From Hymenobacter ginkgonis (GTDB lineage Bacteria; Bacteroidota; Bacteroidia; Cytophagales; Hymenobacteraceae), in NCBI RefSeq assembly GCF_009755225.1, contig NZ_WQKZ01000004.1:558001-622000 (forward strand): a stretch of 64,000 bases of DNA. The letters run 5' to 3'. The notes beneath the pieces are model-generated. The model made no database searches. It was given only the letters and a program-made list of their open reading frames with translations, and was not told where the DNA came from. Of the stretch, positions 41,918-50,685 are shown in pieces (within the stretch, counting starts at the first letter, position 1; every line of letters begins with the position of its first letter). The translations under genes and the position numbers were made by a program.

Positions 41918-43001
41918 CGGTCAAGCGCAGCACATCCTCATCCAGCGTTGCCATACCTTGGGCAACCAGGCTGGCTATATACTCAGCTCGCTCGAATAAG
42001 ATATTGAGGCCCAGCGCATCGCGCAGGTACGCCAGGTCGCAGCCGCGGCTGGTGCGCAGGGTCGTAAGTAGGTATTCGTTGGCTTGGTCGAGGGGGGTAA
42101 GGAGCTCGACGGTAGCCGGCACCCTCCCCTCTTCCAGCACGGCGGCCACGTACTGCGGATTGTTGGCCACGGCGTATTCACGGCTGCGGCCATTGAAAGA
42201 GTGGGCGCTTGGGCCCAGCCCCAGGTAGGGCACGCCGCGCCAGTAGTTGGCGTTGTGGCGGCTTTCGCGGCCGGGGCGGCAGAAGTTGCTGATTTCGTAC
42301 TGCTCGTAGCCGTGAGTGCGCAGCTGAGCCAGCAGCATTTCAAATTGCTGGGCCACAAACTCTTCGGGTGGCACTACGAAGGTGCCTTTTTTGAGGCGAC
42401 GGCCGAATGCAGTATCGGGCTCGATGGTAAGCGCATAGGCCGACACGTGCGGCACATTCAATTCGAATAAGCGAGCTAAATCCTCTTGCCAGATGTCGTG
42501 GCTGGCGGCGGGCACACCGTAAATCAAATCGACCGAGATATTCTCGAAGCCCGCCGCCTGCGCCTGCTGCACGGCCGCCCACGATTCGGGGGCCGAGTGG
42601 GCGCGGTTCATCAGCCGCAAGTGGGGCTCGTGGAAACTTTGCAGGCCGATGCTGAGGCGGTTGATGGGCGAAGCCGCGAGCACGGCCAGCTTGGTGGGGG
42701 TCAGGTCGTCGGGGTTGGCTTCGAGGGTAATTTCCGCCTGTGGTGAGACGTAGAAGTTGGCCCGGATAGCGTCAAAAATGCGGTTCAACTCCTCCGCCGT
42801 GAGGAGCGAAGGCGTGCCGCCACCGAAGTAAATCGTTTCGAGCGGCGCATCCGGGTCGGGCAAGTAAGCGCGGCGCAGGGCCATTTCCTTCACTAAAGCC
42901 TCCACAAATTGCCCTTTCAGGCCCATCGACGTGCTAAAGTGAAAGTCGCAATAATGACAGGCTTGCTTGCAAAACGGAATGTGGAGGTAAAGACCAGGCA
43001 T
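41844..43001 (-). CDS. hemW: HemW, radical SAM heme chaperone (HemN-like)
   Basis: A 385-residue radical SAM protein; the 4Fe-4S motif CKQACHYCDF (Cys11, Cys15, Cys18) binds SAM and the FGGGTPSLLTAEEL segment follows near residue 60. Sequence and length fit HemW rather than oxygen-independent coproporphyrinogen oxidase, because the N-terminal extension and the second Cys pair of HemN are absent. HemW inserts heme into respiratory proteins. The name hemN is often given to this gene. Downstream is the acidic hypothetical protein. Confidence 0.9.
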   Translation of the reverse strand: MPGLYLHIPFCKQACHYCDFHFSTSMGLKGQFVEALVKEMALRRAYLPDPDAPLETIYFGGGTPSLLTAEELNRIFDAIRANFYVSPQAEITLEANPDDLTPTKLAVLAASPINRLSIGLQSFHEPHLRLMNRAHSAPESWAAVQQAQAAGFENISVDLIYGVPAASHDIWQEDLARLFELNVPHVSAYALTIEPDTAFGRRLKKGTFVVPPEEFVAQQFEMLLAQLRTHGYEQYEISNFCRPGRESRHNANYWRGVPYLGLGPSAHSFNGRSREYAVANNPQYVAAVLEEGRVPATVELLTPLDQANEYLLTTLRTSRGCDLAYLRDALGLNILFERAEYIASLVAQGMATLDEDVLRLTDAGKLLADHITLELFAAAPAAAGA

Positions 43002-43142
43002 GAATAACTACGCTAGTACCAGGCGCATACGCGGGCAGTGGCGGGCGTTCGCCGGGTCCGTCGTATTTTCGGTACACATTTCAGATGGGCAAAAAACAGC
43101 TAAGTCGAAATTAAAAATCCCATTTTGCGTTTCCCAACCCGA

Positions 43143-45044
43143 ATGTACGTCCGCTTACTCGCCTTGTGGGGTTGCTGGCTGGCACTGAGTGGGGGCGCTG
43201 GGCCAGCCCAGGCCCAAACCTCCGAAGCTGGGCCGGGGGTAGTGGTGCCCACCGCACCCACCTTGGCCTCGCCCCCACTGCCGCCAGCCCCTACCCCCCC
43301 CGTAGCTACTGCGGCCGGCGCGCCGCGCCGGCTGGGGCACCCGCGGGTACTCCGCATTGAGGCCGAGGCTGCTGGGCAGACGCTGGTGCGCAAGCTGCAC
43401 CCGCGGGCTACGGTGCCCGACTCACTCACGGCCTTGCGCACGGTGCGCGAGTTGGTGCTGGCTTTACAGGCTGATGCTTACCTACTTGCGTCGGCTGACT
43501 ATGTGCACTGGAGCCGCGACACCGTGCGGGTGCGCCTCTACGTGGGCGAGCAGTTTCGCTGGGCCTACCTGCACAATGGCAACCTTGGCGACGGTATTCT
43601 GACGCGTGCGGGCTACCGCGAGAAGTTTTTTCGGCGCACGCCCTGGCGGCCCGCCGACTGGGTAGCCTTGCAGGAGCGCGTGCTCACGGAGGCTGAAAGC
43701 CAAGGCTACCCCTTCGCCACTATCGGCCTCGACTCGGTGCGCCTGGACGGCCACGCTATTGCGGGCCGCGTGGTGCTGAAGCGGGGCCGGGTCGTCACGT
43801 TTGACTCGCTGCAAATCATTGGCTCCAGCAGAACTAAGAAACGCTTCCTAACCAAGTACTTGCAAATTTTTCCGGGGGCGCCTTATAGCCAGCAGCGGGT
43901 GCTAGCGGCATCGGCGCTGCTGCGGCAGCTGCCCTACGTGCGGCTGCGAGCCGAGCCCGAGGTACGCTTTGCCAGGGGTAGGGCACGGGTGTATTTGCTG
44001 CTCGACGAGCGGCCTTCTAACCAGTTCGACGCCATTGTGGGGGTGCTGCCCAAGACGGATGGCACCACCGGCGTGCAGTTTACGGGCGACGTGACCATTG
44101 CCCTGCGCAACCTGCGCGGCGGCGGCAAGCAGGTGGGCTTGCAGTGGCGCAAAGTCGATGCGGCTTCGCAGGTATTGGATGCTAATTACTTGCACCCCAA
44201 CTTCTTCGGCACGCCGCTTGAAGTGGCGGGCACGTTCAATTTGTATAAGCAGACGGGTGATTTTTTGACCATTAAGCCGCGCGTGCAGGTTACCTACCCC
44301 ACGGCGCGGGCCGGGCGGCTCACGTTTTTTGCCGAGCAGCGCAGCTCGCGTCTGCTGCTAGATAGCCTAGCGTACGTGGCGGTGAACAACCAAAATGTGC
44401 TGCCGACCTACGTCGATTCGGAAACCAGTTCCTATGGCTTGGCCTACGCCCGTACCAACCTCGACGACTTATACTTTCCGCACCGCGGCCTCTTCTTGAG
44501 CGCGCAAGGGGGGGTAGGCACCAAAACCGTGCGCCGCAATGCCAGCATCAACGAGACGCTGTATAATGGGCTGGCGCTGCGCTCGACGCAGTACAGCTTT
44601 GGGGGGCGCGCCGAGCGCTACTGGGCGCTGGGCCGCCAAAGCGTGGTGCTGGCCCGGCTGCGGGGCGAGGGCTTGTTCAACCAGCAGTTTTTCCTCAATG
44701 ACTTGTTTCGGCTGGGCGGCCTCAACTCGCTGCGGGGCTTTGTCGAAAACCAGTTCTATACCAACGCTTACGGGGTAGGCACGCTCGAATTCCGGCAGTT
44801 TACCGGGCCCGAAGGGTACGTATTCATCTTTGCCGACCAAGCTGTGTTGCGTGCCTACCAAAGCGACTTAACCGGCGGCAGTTCTATCGACCAGCCCACC
44901 GGCCTAGGCGCCGGCCTGAGCTTTCGCACGGCGGCCGGACTGTTTCAGTTTGTGTACTCGGTAGGGCGCTCGGAGTTTCTTAACCAGGGCGGTTTTTCGC
45001 TAGGAAACTCTAAAATTCACTTCGGCCTGACGAGCCGCTTTTAG
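43143..45044 (+). CDS. BamA/TamA-family outer-membrane protein (POTRA plus barrel)
   Basis: A 633-residue outer-membrane protein of the Omp85 superfamily, beginning with a signal peptide (MYVRLLALWGCWLALSGGAGPAQAQ) from ATG 43143. A Pro-rich linker is followed by POTRA-like repeats (about 60-260) and a 16-stranded barrel region (about 270-633) ending in an aromatic C-terminal residue (LTSRF). DELFRLGGLNSLRGFVENQFY-like and the SLRGF motif are characteristic of the barrel in this superfamily. Assists assembly or secretion at the outer membrane; it is smaller than BamA and closer to TamA or patatin-associated members. Confidence 0.85.
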   Translation: MYVRLLALWGCWLALSGGAGPAQAQTSEAGPGVVVPTAPTLASPPLPPAPTPPVATAAGAPRRLGHPRVLRIEAEAAGQTLVRKLHPRATVPDSLTALRTVRELVLALQADAYLLASADYVHWSRDTVRVRLYVGEQFRWAYLHNGNLGDGILTRAGYREKFFRRTPWRPADWVALQERVLTEAESQGYPFATIGLDSVRLDGHAIAGRVVLKRGRVVTFDSLQIIGSSRTKKRFLTKYLQIFPGAPYSQQRVLAASALLRQLPYVRLRAEPEVRFARGRARVYLLLDERPSNQFDAIVGVLPKTDGTTGVQFTGDVTIALRNLRGGGKQVGLQWRKVDAASQVLDANYLHPNFFGTPLEVAGTFNLYKQTGDFLTIKPRVQVTYPTARAGRLTFFAEQRSSRLLLDSLAYVAVNNQNVLPTYVDSETSSYGLAYARTNLDDLYFPHRGLFLSAQGGVGTKTVRRNASINETLYNGLALRSTQYSFGGRAERYWALGRQSVVLARLRGEGLFNQQFFLNDLFRLGGLNSLRGFVENQFYTNAYGVGTLEFRQFTGPEGYVFIFADQAVLRAYQSDLTGGSSIDQPTGLGAGLSFRTAAGLFQFVYSVGRSEFLNQGGFSLGNSKIHFGLTSRF

Positions 45045-45300
45045 AAGCAGACTTCCGGGATAGCGTAGTTGCTAACAGAAATCTAAAGGTCGGCGAGCGC
45101 CGCACGATGGGCTTTAGCGTGCCCCTTTTCAGCAACTTTCTGCCACTTCGGCGGACTTTCGGCCAGGCTGTCACTTCAGCTTATTGCCCATTACCTAAAA
45201 ACAGCCATAACGGCTGAATACCAGAGGGGTTAACGCTAATTAAAACCTGGTACGAGGTTTGATTTAAGTAGCCCGAAGCCGCTTAAAAAGGCCCCTCCTT

Positions 45301-45687
45301 ATGAAATTTATCAGCCGCGAATTTATCCGTTCTATTGCTCCTCAGCTCGATTTGCTTAACACTATCGGCGGGGGCGTAGCCCAGCCTAAACTGCACGTGA
45401 ACGAGCGTCCCCAAGGCGTGGTACTGCACGTGGCAATGCCCAGCGTGGCGGCCGAAAGCTTTCACGTAGTGCTCAAGGATAGCCGCCTCACCGTGTATGG
45501 CGAGTACCGCCACGAGCCGGAAGCCCAGCTGGCGGCCCCGCTTTTTGTGCAAACCATGGACCTGCCCCGCAACCTCGACCTAACTAGCATCAACGCTAGC
45601 CACGAGAATGGCGAGCTGCGCGTAGCTATTCCTTTTAAAGACCCGGCCAGCCGGGAGCGTGAGATTGACATTCAGCCGGGCAGCTAA
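45301..45687 (+). CDS. Hsp20/alpha-crystallin family protein
   Basis: A 128-residue small heat-shock chaperone. The alpha-crystallin domain spans about 28-122: PKLHVNERPQGVVLHVAMPSVAAESFHVVLKDSRLTVYGEY, then PRNLDLTSINASHENGELRVAIPFKD. The N-terminal arm is short. The conserved GxL/I and C-terminal IxI motif are partly present (IDIQ). Holds unfolded proteins under stress. A CAGCC/GGCTG hairpin lies near 45203 in the upstream 256-base gap, which has no gene and no clear CIRCE element. Confidence 0.85.
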   Translation: MKFISREFIRSIAPQLDLLNTIGGGVAQPKLHVNERPQGVVLHVAMPSVAAESFHVVLKDSRLTVYGEYRHEPEAQLAAPLFVQTMDLPRNLDLTSINASHENGELRVAIPFKDPASREREIDIQPGS

Positions 45688-45707
45688 GCTGCTCAGCTCG
45701 TTGATAC

Positions 45708-45776
45708 GGCCGGGACCGACCGGCCACTTTCCTACCCCCGATAACGCCGGGACCGACCGGCACCCTTTTGGTTATC
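45708..45776. repeat. tandem palindromic pair after Hsp20 gene
   Basis: GGCCGGGACCGACCGGCC (45708-45725) and GCCGGGACCGACCGGC (45746-45761) are direct repeats with self-complementary cores. The second is framed by GATAAC (45740-45745) and GTTATC (45771-45776). A terminator-like hairpin follows at 45789-45809. Nature unknown. Confidence 0.55.
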
Positions 45777-45788
45777 ACCCTCTTGAAG

Positions 45789-45815
45789 GCCACTGCGATG
45801 AGCAGTGGCTTTGTT
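45789..45815. terminator. hairpin between convergent genes
   Basis: GCCACTGC / GCAGTGGC stem (45789-45796 with 45802-45809) followed by TTTG; likely terminator for the Hsp20 gene. Confidence 0.6.
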
Positions 45816-45857
45816 ATGTACGGGCAAAATTGGGCTGGTGGCTGCTTGCAGCCAGCC

Positions 45858-46181
45858 TTAATAGAACAGGGGAATTAATAGGAAGAATCCCGTTAGCAGG
45901 CTGAGGTAGAACCAGCCCATAATTTGGCCGCGGTAGCGACGCGGCAAGCGATTGCTGAGCACCAGCACCGCCGTGATAACCAACGCGATGTGCAGCACCA
46001 GAAACGCCGTGGTTTTGACCCAGTTGCTGACAATCGTATTCTCGGCCTGGTACTGGTTGGCTTCGCCTAGGCCCGAGGTAAGGTAGCTCAGCCCGTAAAA
46101 AGCCAGCGTTTCGAACGCCACAAACGCCAGCAAACCGACCAGTAAGGCCAGCGGTCCCGATTTTTCGCGCAGCTCAGCCAT
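45858..46181 (-). CDS. small membrane protein with three predicted helices
   Basis: A 107-residue integral membrane protein, starting MAELREKSGPLALLVGLLAF, with helices at about 10-33, 52-76 and 85-105 and charged loops (SNRLPRRYRG). No family recognised. It is eleven bases downstream of the VF530-family gene on the same strand, so the two are likely co-transcribed. Confidence 0.7.
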   Translation of the reverse strand: MAELREKSGPLALLVGLLAFVAFETLAFYGLSYLTSGLGEANQYQAENTIVSNWVKTTAFLVLHIALVITAVLVLSNRLPRRYRGQIMGWFYLSLLTGFFLLIPLFY

Positions 46182-46191
46182 TACTTATTCG

Positions 46192-46452
46192 TTAAGGAAG
46201 GGGCCGGCCCAGTACTTGCGCCGTGCGCAGGCGCACGTACAGGTCTTCGACCTTGGCGCGTGCCCAGTCAGTGCGCCGCAAAAAAGTGAGGCTGGATTTT
46301 ACGCTCGGATTCACGGCAAAGCAGTTGAGCCGCAGGCGCTCATCGAGGCCGGCAAAGCCATAGTGCGCCACCAAGTAGTCGAGGATAGTGGCCAGCGTCA
46401 CGCCGTGCAGCTCCCGAATGAGGTGGCCAGATTCGTCGCGGGCGTCGGGCAT
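46192..46452 (-). CDS. VF530 family DNA-binding protein (DUF2132)
   Basis: An 86-residue protein of the VF530 group. The start at 46452 (MPDARDESGHLIREL) begins the family domain; a longer frame reaches 46506. Family motifs are LHGVTLATILDYLVAHYGFAGL, LNCFAVNPSVKSSLTFLRRTDWARAKVEDLY. The fold resembles HTH proteins and DNA binding has been proposed from structural work on the family. Divergent from the GH25 gene. Confidence 0.9.
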   Translation of the reverse strand: MPDARDESGHLIRELHGVTLATILDYLVAHYGFAGLDERLRLNCFAVNPSVKSSLTFLRRTDWARAKVEDLYVRLRTAQVLGRPLP

Positions 46453-46563
46453 AAGAGTAGGGGTAGGGTGGAACCCGAAAGGAGCAATGCGGTTTAGAAG
46501 GTGCAAGCTAGCATACGCTGGGCGGCCCGCCGTGCGTTAATTTTGGGCTGCCCCACTTTGCCG

Positions 46564-47511
46564 ATGTCTCCTACCCCCCTACCCCCTCCTGCGGCGCCCG
46601 TTCGGCCCCCGGCTCCGCGCCGCCCCTGGCGGCAGTGGGTGCTGGCGGGGCTGCTGCTGAGCTTACTGGGTGGGGGAGCCTACTACCTGCGCCACCAGCG
46701 CCAGGCCAACCGCTACGTGCGCCGGGCCTGGGCCACGTTCCGGTTGGGCTCGCTCACGGGCCGCGAAAAAACCCCTTTGCTGGCTGGCTATTCCGTGCAT
46801 GGCATCGACGTATCGGCCTACCAGGGCCGCATCGATTGGGCCGAGGTAGCGCGCCACCGGGTGCGGTTTGCGTTTATTAAAGCGAGCGAAGGCATCACGC
46901 TGCGCGACCCGCGCTTTGCCCGCAACTGGCGGGGCGCCCGCGCCGCCGGCATTCTGAGTGGGGCGTACCACTACTTTCAGCCCAACCGCGATGGCGGCGA
47001 GCAGGCGGCGCTGTTCATCTCGACAGTGCCGCTGCGTTCCGGCGACTTGCCGCCCGTGCTCGATGTAGAGGCGCCTAAGTTTCACGACGTGGCCGAGCTG
47101 CGCCGCGAGGTGCGCCAGTGGCTCGAGCAGGTAGAAGCGCACTACCAGGTACGGCCCATTCTGTATTCGAATTACGCATTTTACCGTCATTACTTGGCGG
47201 GGCATTTCGACGACTATCCGCTCTGGCTGGCCCACTACGAAGTAGACCGCCCCGCCCTACCCGCTGAGCGCTGGATTATCTGGCAGCATTCCGACGAAGC
47301 CTATGTGCCCGGTATCCGCGGCACCGTCGATTTCAACGTTTTTCAGGGCAATTATGCTGCCTTGCAAGCCCTACGTTTCACGCCTGTTCCGGCTCCCACG
47401 CCGCCGCCCACCCCGCGGCGCAGCGAGCCCGCCGCTCCGCCTACCCCCCAAAAAACTGTCCGGCCGCGCAGCTCTCGTAAGCTGCACGGCCGGACGGTTA
47501 GACTAGCCTAA
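46564..47511 (+). CDS. GH25-family lysozyme, membrane-anchored
   Basis: A 315-residue glycoside hydrolase family 25 enzyme (Cellosyl/Cpl-1-type) cutting peptidoglycan. After a proline-rich N-terminus (MSPTPLPPPAAPV) comes a transmembrane helix (about 25-42; WVLAGLLLSLLGGGAYYL), then the domain: HGIDVSAYQGRIDW near 82, FIKASEGITLRDPRF, PPVLDVEAPKFH with the acidic residues, and WIIWQHSDEAYVPGIRGTVDFNVFQG. The catalytic Asp/Glu positions look intact. The C-terminus is Pro/Ser/Arg-rich, possibly wall-binding. Start 46564 is preferred to 46501. Confidence 0.9.
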   Translation: MSPTPLPPPAAPVRPPAPRRPWRQWVLAGLLLSLLGGGAYYLRHQRQANRYVRRAWATFRLGSLTGREKTPLLAGYSVHGIDVSAYQGRIDWAEVARHRVRFAFIKASEGITLRDPRFARNWRGARAAGILSGAYHYFQPNRDGGEQAALFISTVPLRSGDLPPVLDVEAPKFHDVAELRREVRQWLEQVEAHYQVRPILYSNYAFYRHYLAGHFDDYPLWLAHYEVDRPALPAERWIIWQHSDEAYVPGIRGTVDFNVFQGNYAALQALRFTPVPAPTPPPTPRRSEPAAPPTPQKTVRPRSSRKLHGRTVRLA

Positions 47512-47523
47512 CGGCCAGGCTGC

Positions 47524-47754
47524 CTACATTTTGGTTTTCATCTTGTCGTCGGCCATCTTCTCTTTCTGCATTTTGCCGTTCATCTTGTCTTTGTGCATCT
47601 TGCCACTTTTCATCTTGCCGTCCTTCATTTTACCATCCATCATCTTGCCATCTTGGGCGGGCATGGTGCCGGTAGCGGGGGCCGTTTGGGCGTGGGCAGT
47701 GAGGAAAAGACCTGACAGGGCGAGGCCAGCAACGAGTTTGAGGGTATTTTTCAT
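47524..47754 (-). CDS. MXKDX pentapeptide-repeat secreted protein
   Basis: A 76-residue protein with signal peptide MKNTLKLVAGLALSGLFLTAHAQ and a mature part made of short repeats (DGKMMDGKMKDGKMKSGKM...). The pattern matches the MXKDX repeat family, small secreted Lys/Met/Asp-rich proteins of unknown role. Met- and Lys-rich repeats could bind metal or polyanions. Convergent with the GH25 gene. Confidence 0.85.
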   Translation of the reverse strand: MKNTLKLVAGLALSGLFLTAHAQTAPATGTMPAQDGKMMDGKMKDGKMKSGKMHKDKMNGKMQKEKMADDKMKTKM

Positions 47755-47837
47755 GGGAGCACACTAAAGAATGGGTGGAGGAGAAAGATTTCGGCTGAAA
47801 GATGAGCTTTTATTTTGAGATGCCACGTGAAGCATCC

Positions 47838-48254
47838 ATGAATACCCAAATTATGCACTTCACCTTTTTGAACACCTACGCTACTCGCCTTTCCATAAGT
47901 GTTTTAGCGATTATTATCACCGCCTGTGGCGGCAGCAAATCGGCCTTCACGCAGTCGGGCGACGGCTCCTATTATGCCGATAAGTTTGCCGGGCGGGCCA
48001 CAGCCAGTGGCGTGCCCTACCGCCCCGGCAAGCTTACGGCGGCGCACAATACCCTGCCCTTTGGCACGCGCATTCGGGTTACCAATGTGCGCACCGGCCG
48101 CTCGGTAAAGGTGGTCGTTAATGACCGGGGCCCGCACGCCAAAGGCCGCATTGTAGATGTATCGAAGCGTGCCGCCGGCAAGCTGGGCCTCCTCGATGCG
48201 GGCGTAGCACCCGTCAAGCTAAAAGTAATTCGGGCCGCTCCCGCTAAGCGCTAA
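47838..48254 (+). CDS. RlpA-like septal ring lytic transglycosylase (lipoprotein)
   Basis: A 138-residue RlpA-family double-psi beta-barrel protein. From ATG 47838 the signal region leads to a lipobox-like IIITACGG, so it is probably a lipoprotein; ATG at 47802 is an alternative. The domain contains GSYYADKFAGRATASG, LPFGTRIRVTNVRTGRSV, VVNDRGPHAKGRIVDVSKRAAGKLGLL, with the conserved catalytic Asp/His region of DPBB lytic transglycosylases. Likely cuts denuded glycan strands at the septum. Confidence 0.9.
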   Translation: MNTQIMHFTFLNTYATRLSISVLAIIITACGGSKSAFTQSGDGSYYADKFAGRATASGVPYRPGKLTAAHNTLPFGTRIRVTNVRTGRSVKVVVNDRGPHAKGRIVDVSKRAAGKLGLLDAGVAPVKLKVIRAAPAKR

Positions 48255-48270
48255 TTCTCTACCCCACTAA

Positions 48271-48304
48271 AAAGGGCAAAGGCCGCACACGACCTTTGCC
48301 CTTT
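48271..48304 (+). terminator. terminator after rlpA-like gene
   Basis: AAAGGGCAAAGG / CCTTTGCCCTTT stem (48271-48304) with T run. Confidence 0.88.
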
Positions 48305-48324
48305 CATTTCGCTCAGCTCCTCGC

Positions 48325-48519
48325 ATGAACATTCGCAAGCAACTCATTTGGCCGGTACCGGCCGGCGGCAGCCGGTTTACTGCGCTCGACAGCTTTATTA
48401 AAGCCGCCGAAGCGCAAGATTGGACCGAAGCCGAAGTGCAGTATATTATTGACCAAGTAGTGGAAGCCCGCGACGATGCCGACGCCCTGGCCATTATGGC
48501 CAGCTACACTCGGCGCTAG
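48325..48519 (+). CDS. small acidic protein of unknown function
   Basis: A 64-residue soluble open frame, MNIRKQLIWPVPAGGSRFTA, with an alpha-helical tail (DWTEAEVQYIIDQVVEARDD). Placed immediately after a terminator and before the convergent DUF6799 gene. Codon use matches neighbours. No family recognised. Confidence 0.6.
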   Translation: MNIRKQLIWPVPAGGSRFTALDSFIKAAEAQDWTEAEVQYIIDQVVEARDDADALAIMASYTRR

Positions 48520-48525
48520 GCCGCA

Positions 48526-49026
48526 CTATTTTTTAGCTTTTTCCTTCTGCTTGGCCTTTTCTTTATCGGCTTTCTCTTTGGCCTTTTCAGCTTTTTCGCG
48601 GGCTTTCTCCATCTCTTTGCGCTTGCCAGGGTGCTTGAGGTCGTAATCTACGAGTTTGCGTACGCTGTCGGCCTCCACCATTTCGCGGCGGGTAGTGAGG
48701 CGGCCAGTGAGCGAAACCATATCGCCTTCGGCTAGCTGCACCGTGCCCCCGTTGTTAGGGCTGGTTACCTGGCCGTTGGCCGTAATAACGGTGCCATTAA
48801 CCAGCGTCTTGTCCTGGGTGAGGGGGGTAGAGAGGCCCTGCTCGGTTAGCAAGATTTTGCCGTCCTTCATCATCACGCCGTCCTTCAGCATCACGCCACT
48901 GGTTTTGGGCCGGGGGCGGGGAGTAGCGCCGGTGCGGCGCGGCGCCACAGGCCGCGACTGCGCCTGGCTTTCGGTAGCTAGCAACAGGGCGCTACCCAGG
49001 AGAAGCGCATGCACAAATATTTTCAT
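48526..49026 (-). CDS. DUF6799 domain protein with Lys-rich coiled tail
   Basis: A 166-residue exported protein. Signal peptide MKIFVHALLLGSALLLATESQAQ, a DUF6799-type domain of repeated DGVMMKDGK and LTEQGLSTPL...NGTVITANGQV (about 45-110), and a highly charged helical tail beginning KRKEMEKAREKAEKAKEKAD. Similar domains recur in Bacteroidota secreted proteins, role unknown. The composition of the repeats echoes the MXKDX protein at 47.5 kb. Confidence 0.85.
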   Translation of the reverse strand: MKIFVHALLLGSALLLATESQAQSRPVAPRRTGATPRPRPKTSGVMLKDGVMMKDGKILLTEQGLSTPLTQDKTLVNGTVITANGQVTSPNNGGTVQLAEGDMVSLTGRLTTRREMVEADSVRKLVDYDLKHPGKRKEMEKAREKAEKAKEKADKEKAKQKEKAKK

Positions 49027-49278
49027 TATAAAAGGAAATTTAGTGTGGGATAAATTCAGTAGAAAGTAATAGAAATACTAAAAAACCATGCCAGCTCATT
49101 TCAGCACCAAACTTACGAGCCGTTGCTGTACTTGTCCTATGATGAGTAAGTAGTATTTATTCGGGTTAAACACAGTTCGTTATAACTCGCAAATCTACGC
49201 ATTTCTTCTAAATTATTGGCCTCAACGCGCAAGCCTTAAACCACGTTCAATAGGCATTTCATTTTCCTAAATGTAGCC

Positions 49279-49617
49279 ATGAGCACTCCCCACCCTACCC
49301 CGGATATCTACGAAAGCTTCCGCCACGACGTCAATATGACGGCCAGCGAATTAGAAAAATGGCTCAAAACCGAGGAGTCGAAGTCGGTGGGCCAGGCCAG
49401 TGGCAACGGCGACAGCATTGGCCACCATTCGGGTGAACACATTGTGCGCATCTTACACAAAAAGAAAGCGGACCTCACGCCCGACGACGAAGCCCACATG
49501 CACAAAGTGCACTCATACGTGAGCCGCCACCTGGCCCAAGGCCCGCACAACGATGTGGAGCACTCGCGCTGGCGCTACTCGCTTATGAACTGGGGCCACG
49601 ACCCGCTGAAAAAATAA
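49279..49617 (+). CDS. DUF3140 family protein
   Basis: A 112-residue soluble protein with the DUF3140 core: MTASELEKWLKTEESKSVGQ, HHSGEHIVRILHKKKADLTPDDEAHMHKVHSYVSRHLAQGP and RWRYSLMNWGHDP. Small His-rich proteins of this family are widespread and of unknown function, often next to stress genes. Here it lies 85 bases upstream of the DnaJ-CbpM pair on the same strand. The N-terminus STPHPTPD is encoded by a CCTACCCC copy. Confidence 0.9.
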   Translation: MSTPHPTPDIYESFRHDVNMTASELEKWLKTEESKSVGQASGNGDSIGHHSGEHIVRILHKKKADLTPDDEAHMHKVHSYVSRHLAQGPHNDVEHSRWRYSLMNWGHDPLKK

Positions 49618-49702
49618 GGTGCCGCCGAAGATAGCTAGCAGGTCGGCCGGCTATCTTCGGCGGCGCTTCGGGCTGCCAACAACCGCTTTCACTTCAAGAC
49701 CA

Positions 49703-50623
49703 ATGGATTACAAGGATTATTACAAGGTACTGGGCGTCGAAAAAACGGCTACGACTGATGAAATAAAGAAGGCATACCGCAAGCTGGCCCGCCAATACCA
49801 CCCGGATGTAAACCCCAACGACGCCGCGGCCGAGCAGCGATTTAAGGAAGCTAACGAGGCCAACGAAGTGCTTTCGGACCCCGAGAAGCGACAGAAATAC
49901 GACCAATTGGGCGCCGACTACCAACGCTACCAGCAGGCCGGTGGCGGGCGCGGCGGCCAGGCGGGCGGCTTCGATTGGAGCCAGTACGGCCAGGGTGGCG
50001 GCTTCGGGGGGGGTAGCCCCTTTGGTGGCGAAGGCGAAGATTTTTCCGATTTCTTCAGCTCCATCTTTGGCGGGGCCGCGCCGGGTGGGCGCAGCACCCG
50101 CCCCGGCGCAGGCTCCGACTACCAAGCCGAACTGGAGCTAACGCTGGAGGAGGCGTACCACGGGGGGCCGCGTACCATCACGGTACAAGGCAAAAATTTG
50201 CGCCTCACGATTCAGCCGGGGGTAGCCGATGGCCAAACCATCCGGCTGCGCAACCAGGGCGGCCCCGGCCGCAATGGTGGGCCCAATGGCTCGCTGCTCA
50301 TCACGTTCCGCATTTTGCCCGATGCTCACTATGCCCGTACCGGCGACGACATCACGCAGGATGTGCCGGTGCCGCTGTACCGGGCCCTGCTCGGCGGCGA
50401 GCAAACTGTGGAAACGCTGGGCGGACCAATTAAAATCAAGCTCAAGCCCGAAACGGCCAACGGCAGCCGCGTGCGCCTGCGCGGCAAAGGCTTCCCGGTG
50501 TACCGGGGAGAAGGCAAATTTGGCGACCTCTACCTGCGCCTAAATGTGCAGCTCCCTACCCACCTCACCGAAGCCGAGCGCGACCTAATAAAGCAATTGG
50601 CCCAACTGCGCGACGAAAATTAA
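49703..50623 (+). CDS. DnaJ-like co-chaperone (CbpA type)
   Basis: A 306-residue J-protein of the CbpA/DnaJ-short type: J domain at 1-70 with the HPD motif at 33-35, a Gly-rich linker (75-125), then the two C-terminal peptide-binding domains (YQAELELTLEEAYHGG and FPVYRGEGKFGDLYLRLNV); the CxxCxGxG zinc domain is absent, unlike DnaJ itself. The start at 49703 (MDYKDYYKVLGVEK) is chosen because the frame upstream has no conserved sequence. The next gene encodes the CbpM modulator, which confirms the CbpA type. Confidence 0.93.
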   Translation: MDYKDYYKVLGVEKTATTDEIKKAYRKLARQYHPDVNPNDAAAEQRFKEANEANEVLSDPEKRQKYDQLGADYQRYQQAGGGRGGQAGGFDWSQYGQGGGFGGGSPFGGEGEDFSDFFSSIFGGAAPGGRSTRPGAGSDYQAELELTLEEAYHGGPRTITVQGKNLRLTIQPGVADGQTIRLRNQGGPGRNGGPNGSLLITFRILPDAHYARTGDDITQDVPVPLYRALLGGEQTVETLGGPIKIKLKPETANGSRVRLRGKGFPVYRGEGKFGDLYLRLNVQLPTHLTEAERDLIKQLAQLRDEN

Positions 50624-50685
50624 ATGAATACTAGTACCTAATAGCTAACCTTTTATATCCTGACCCCTGCTAACCTATCAGTATT

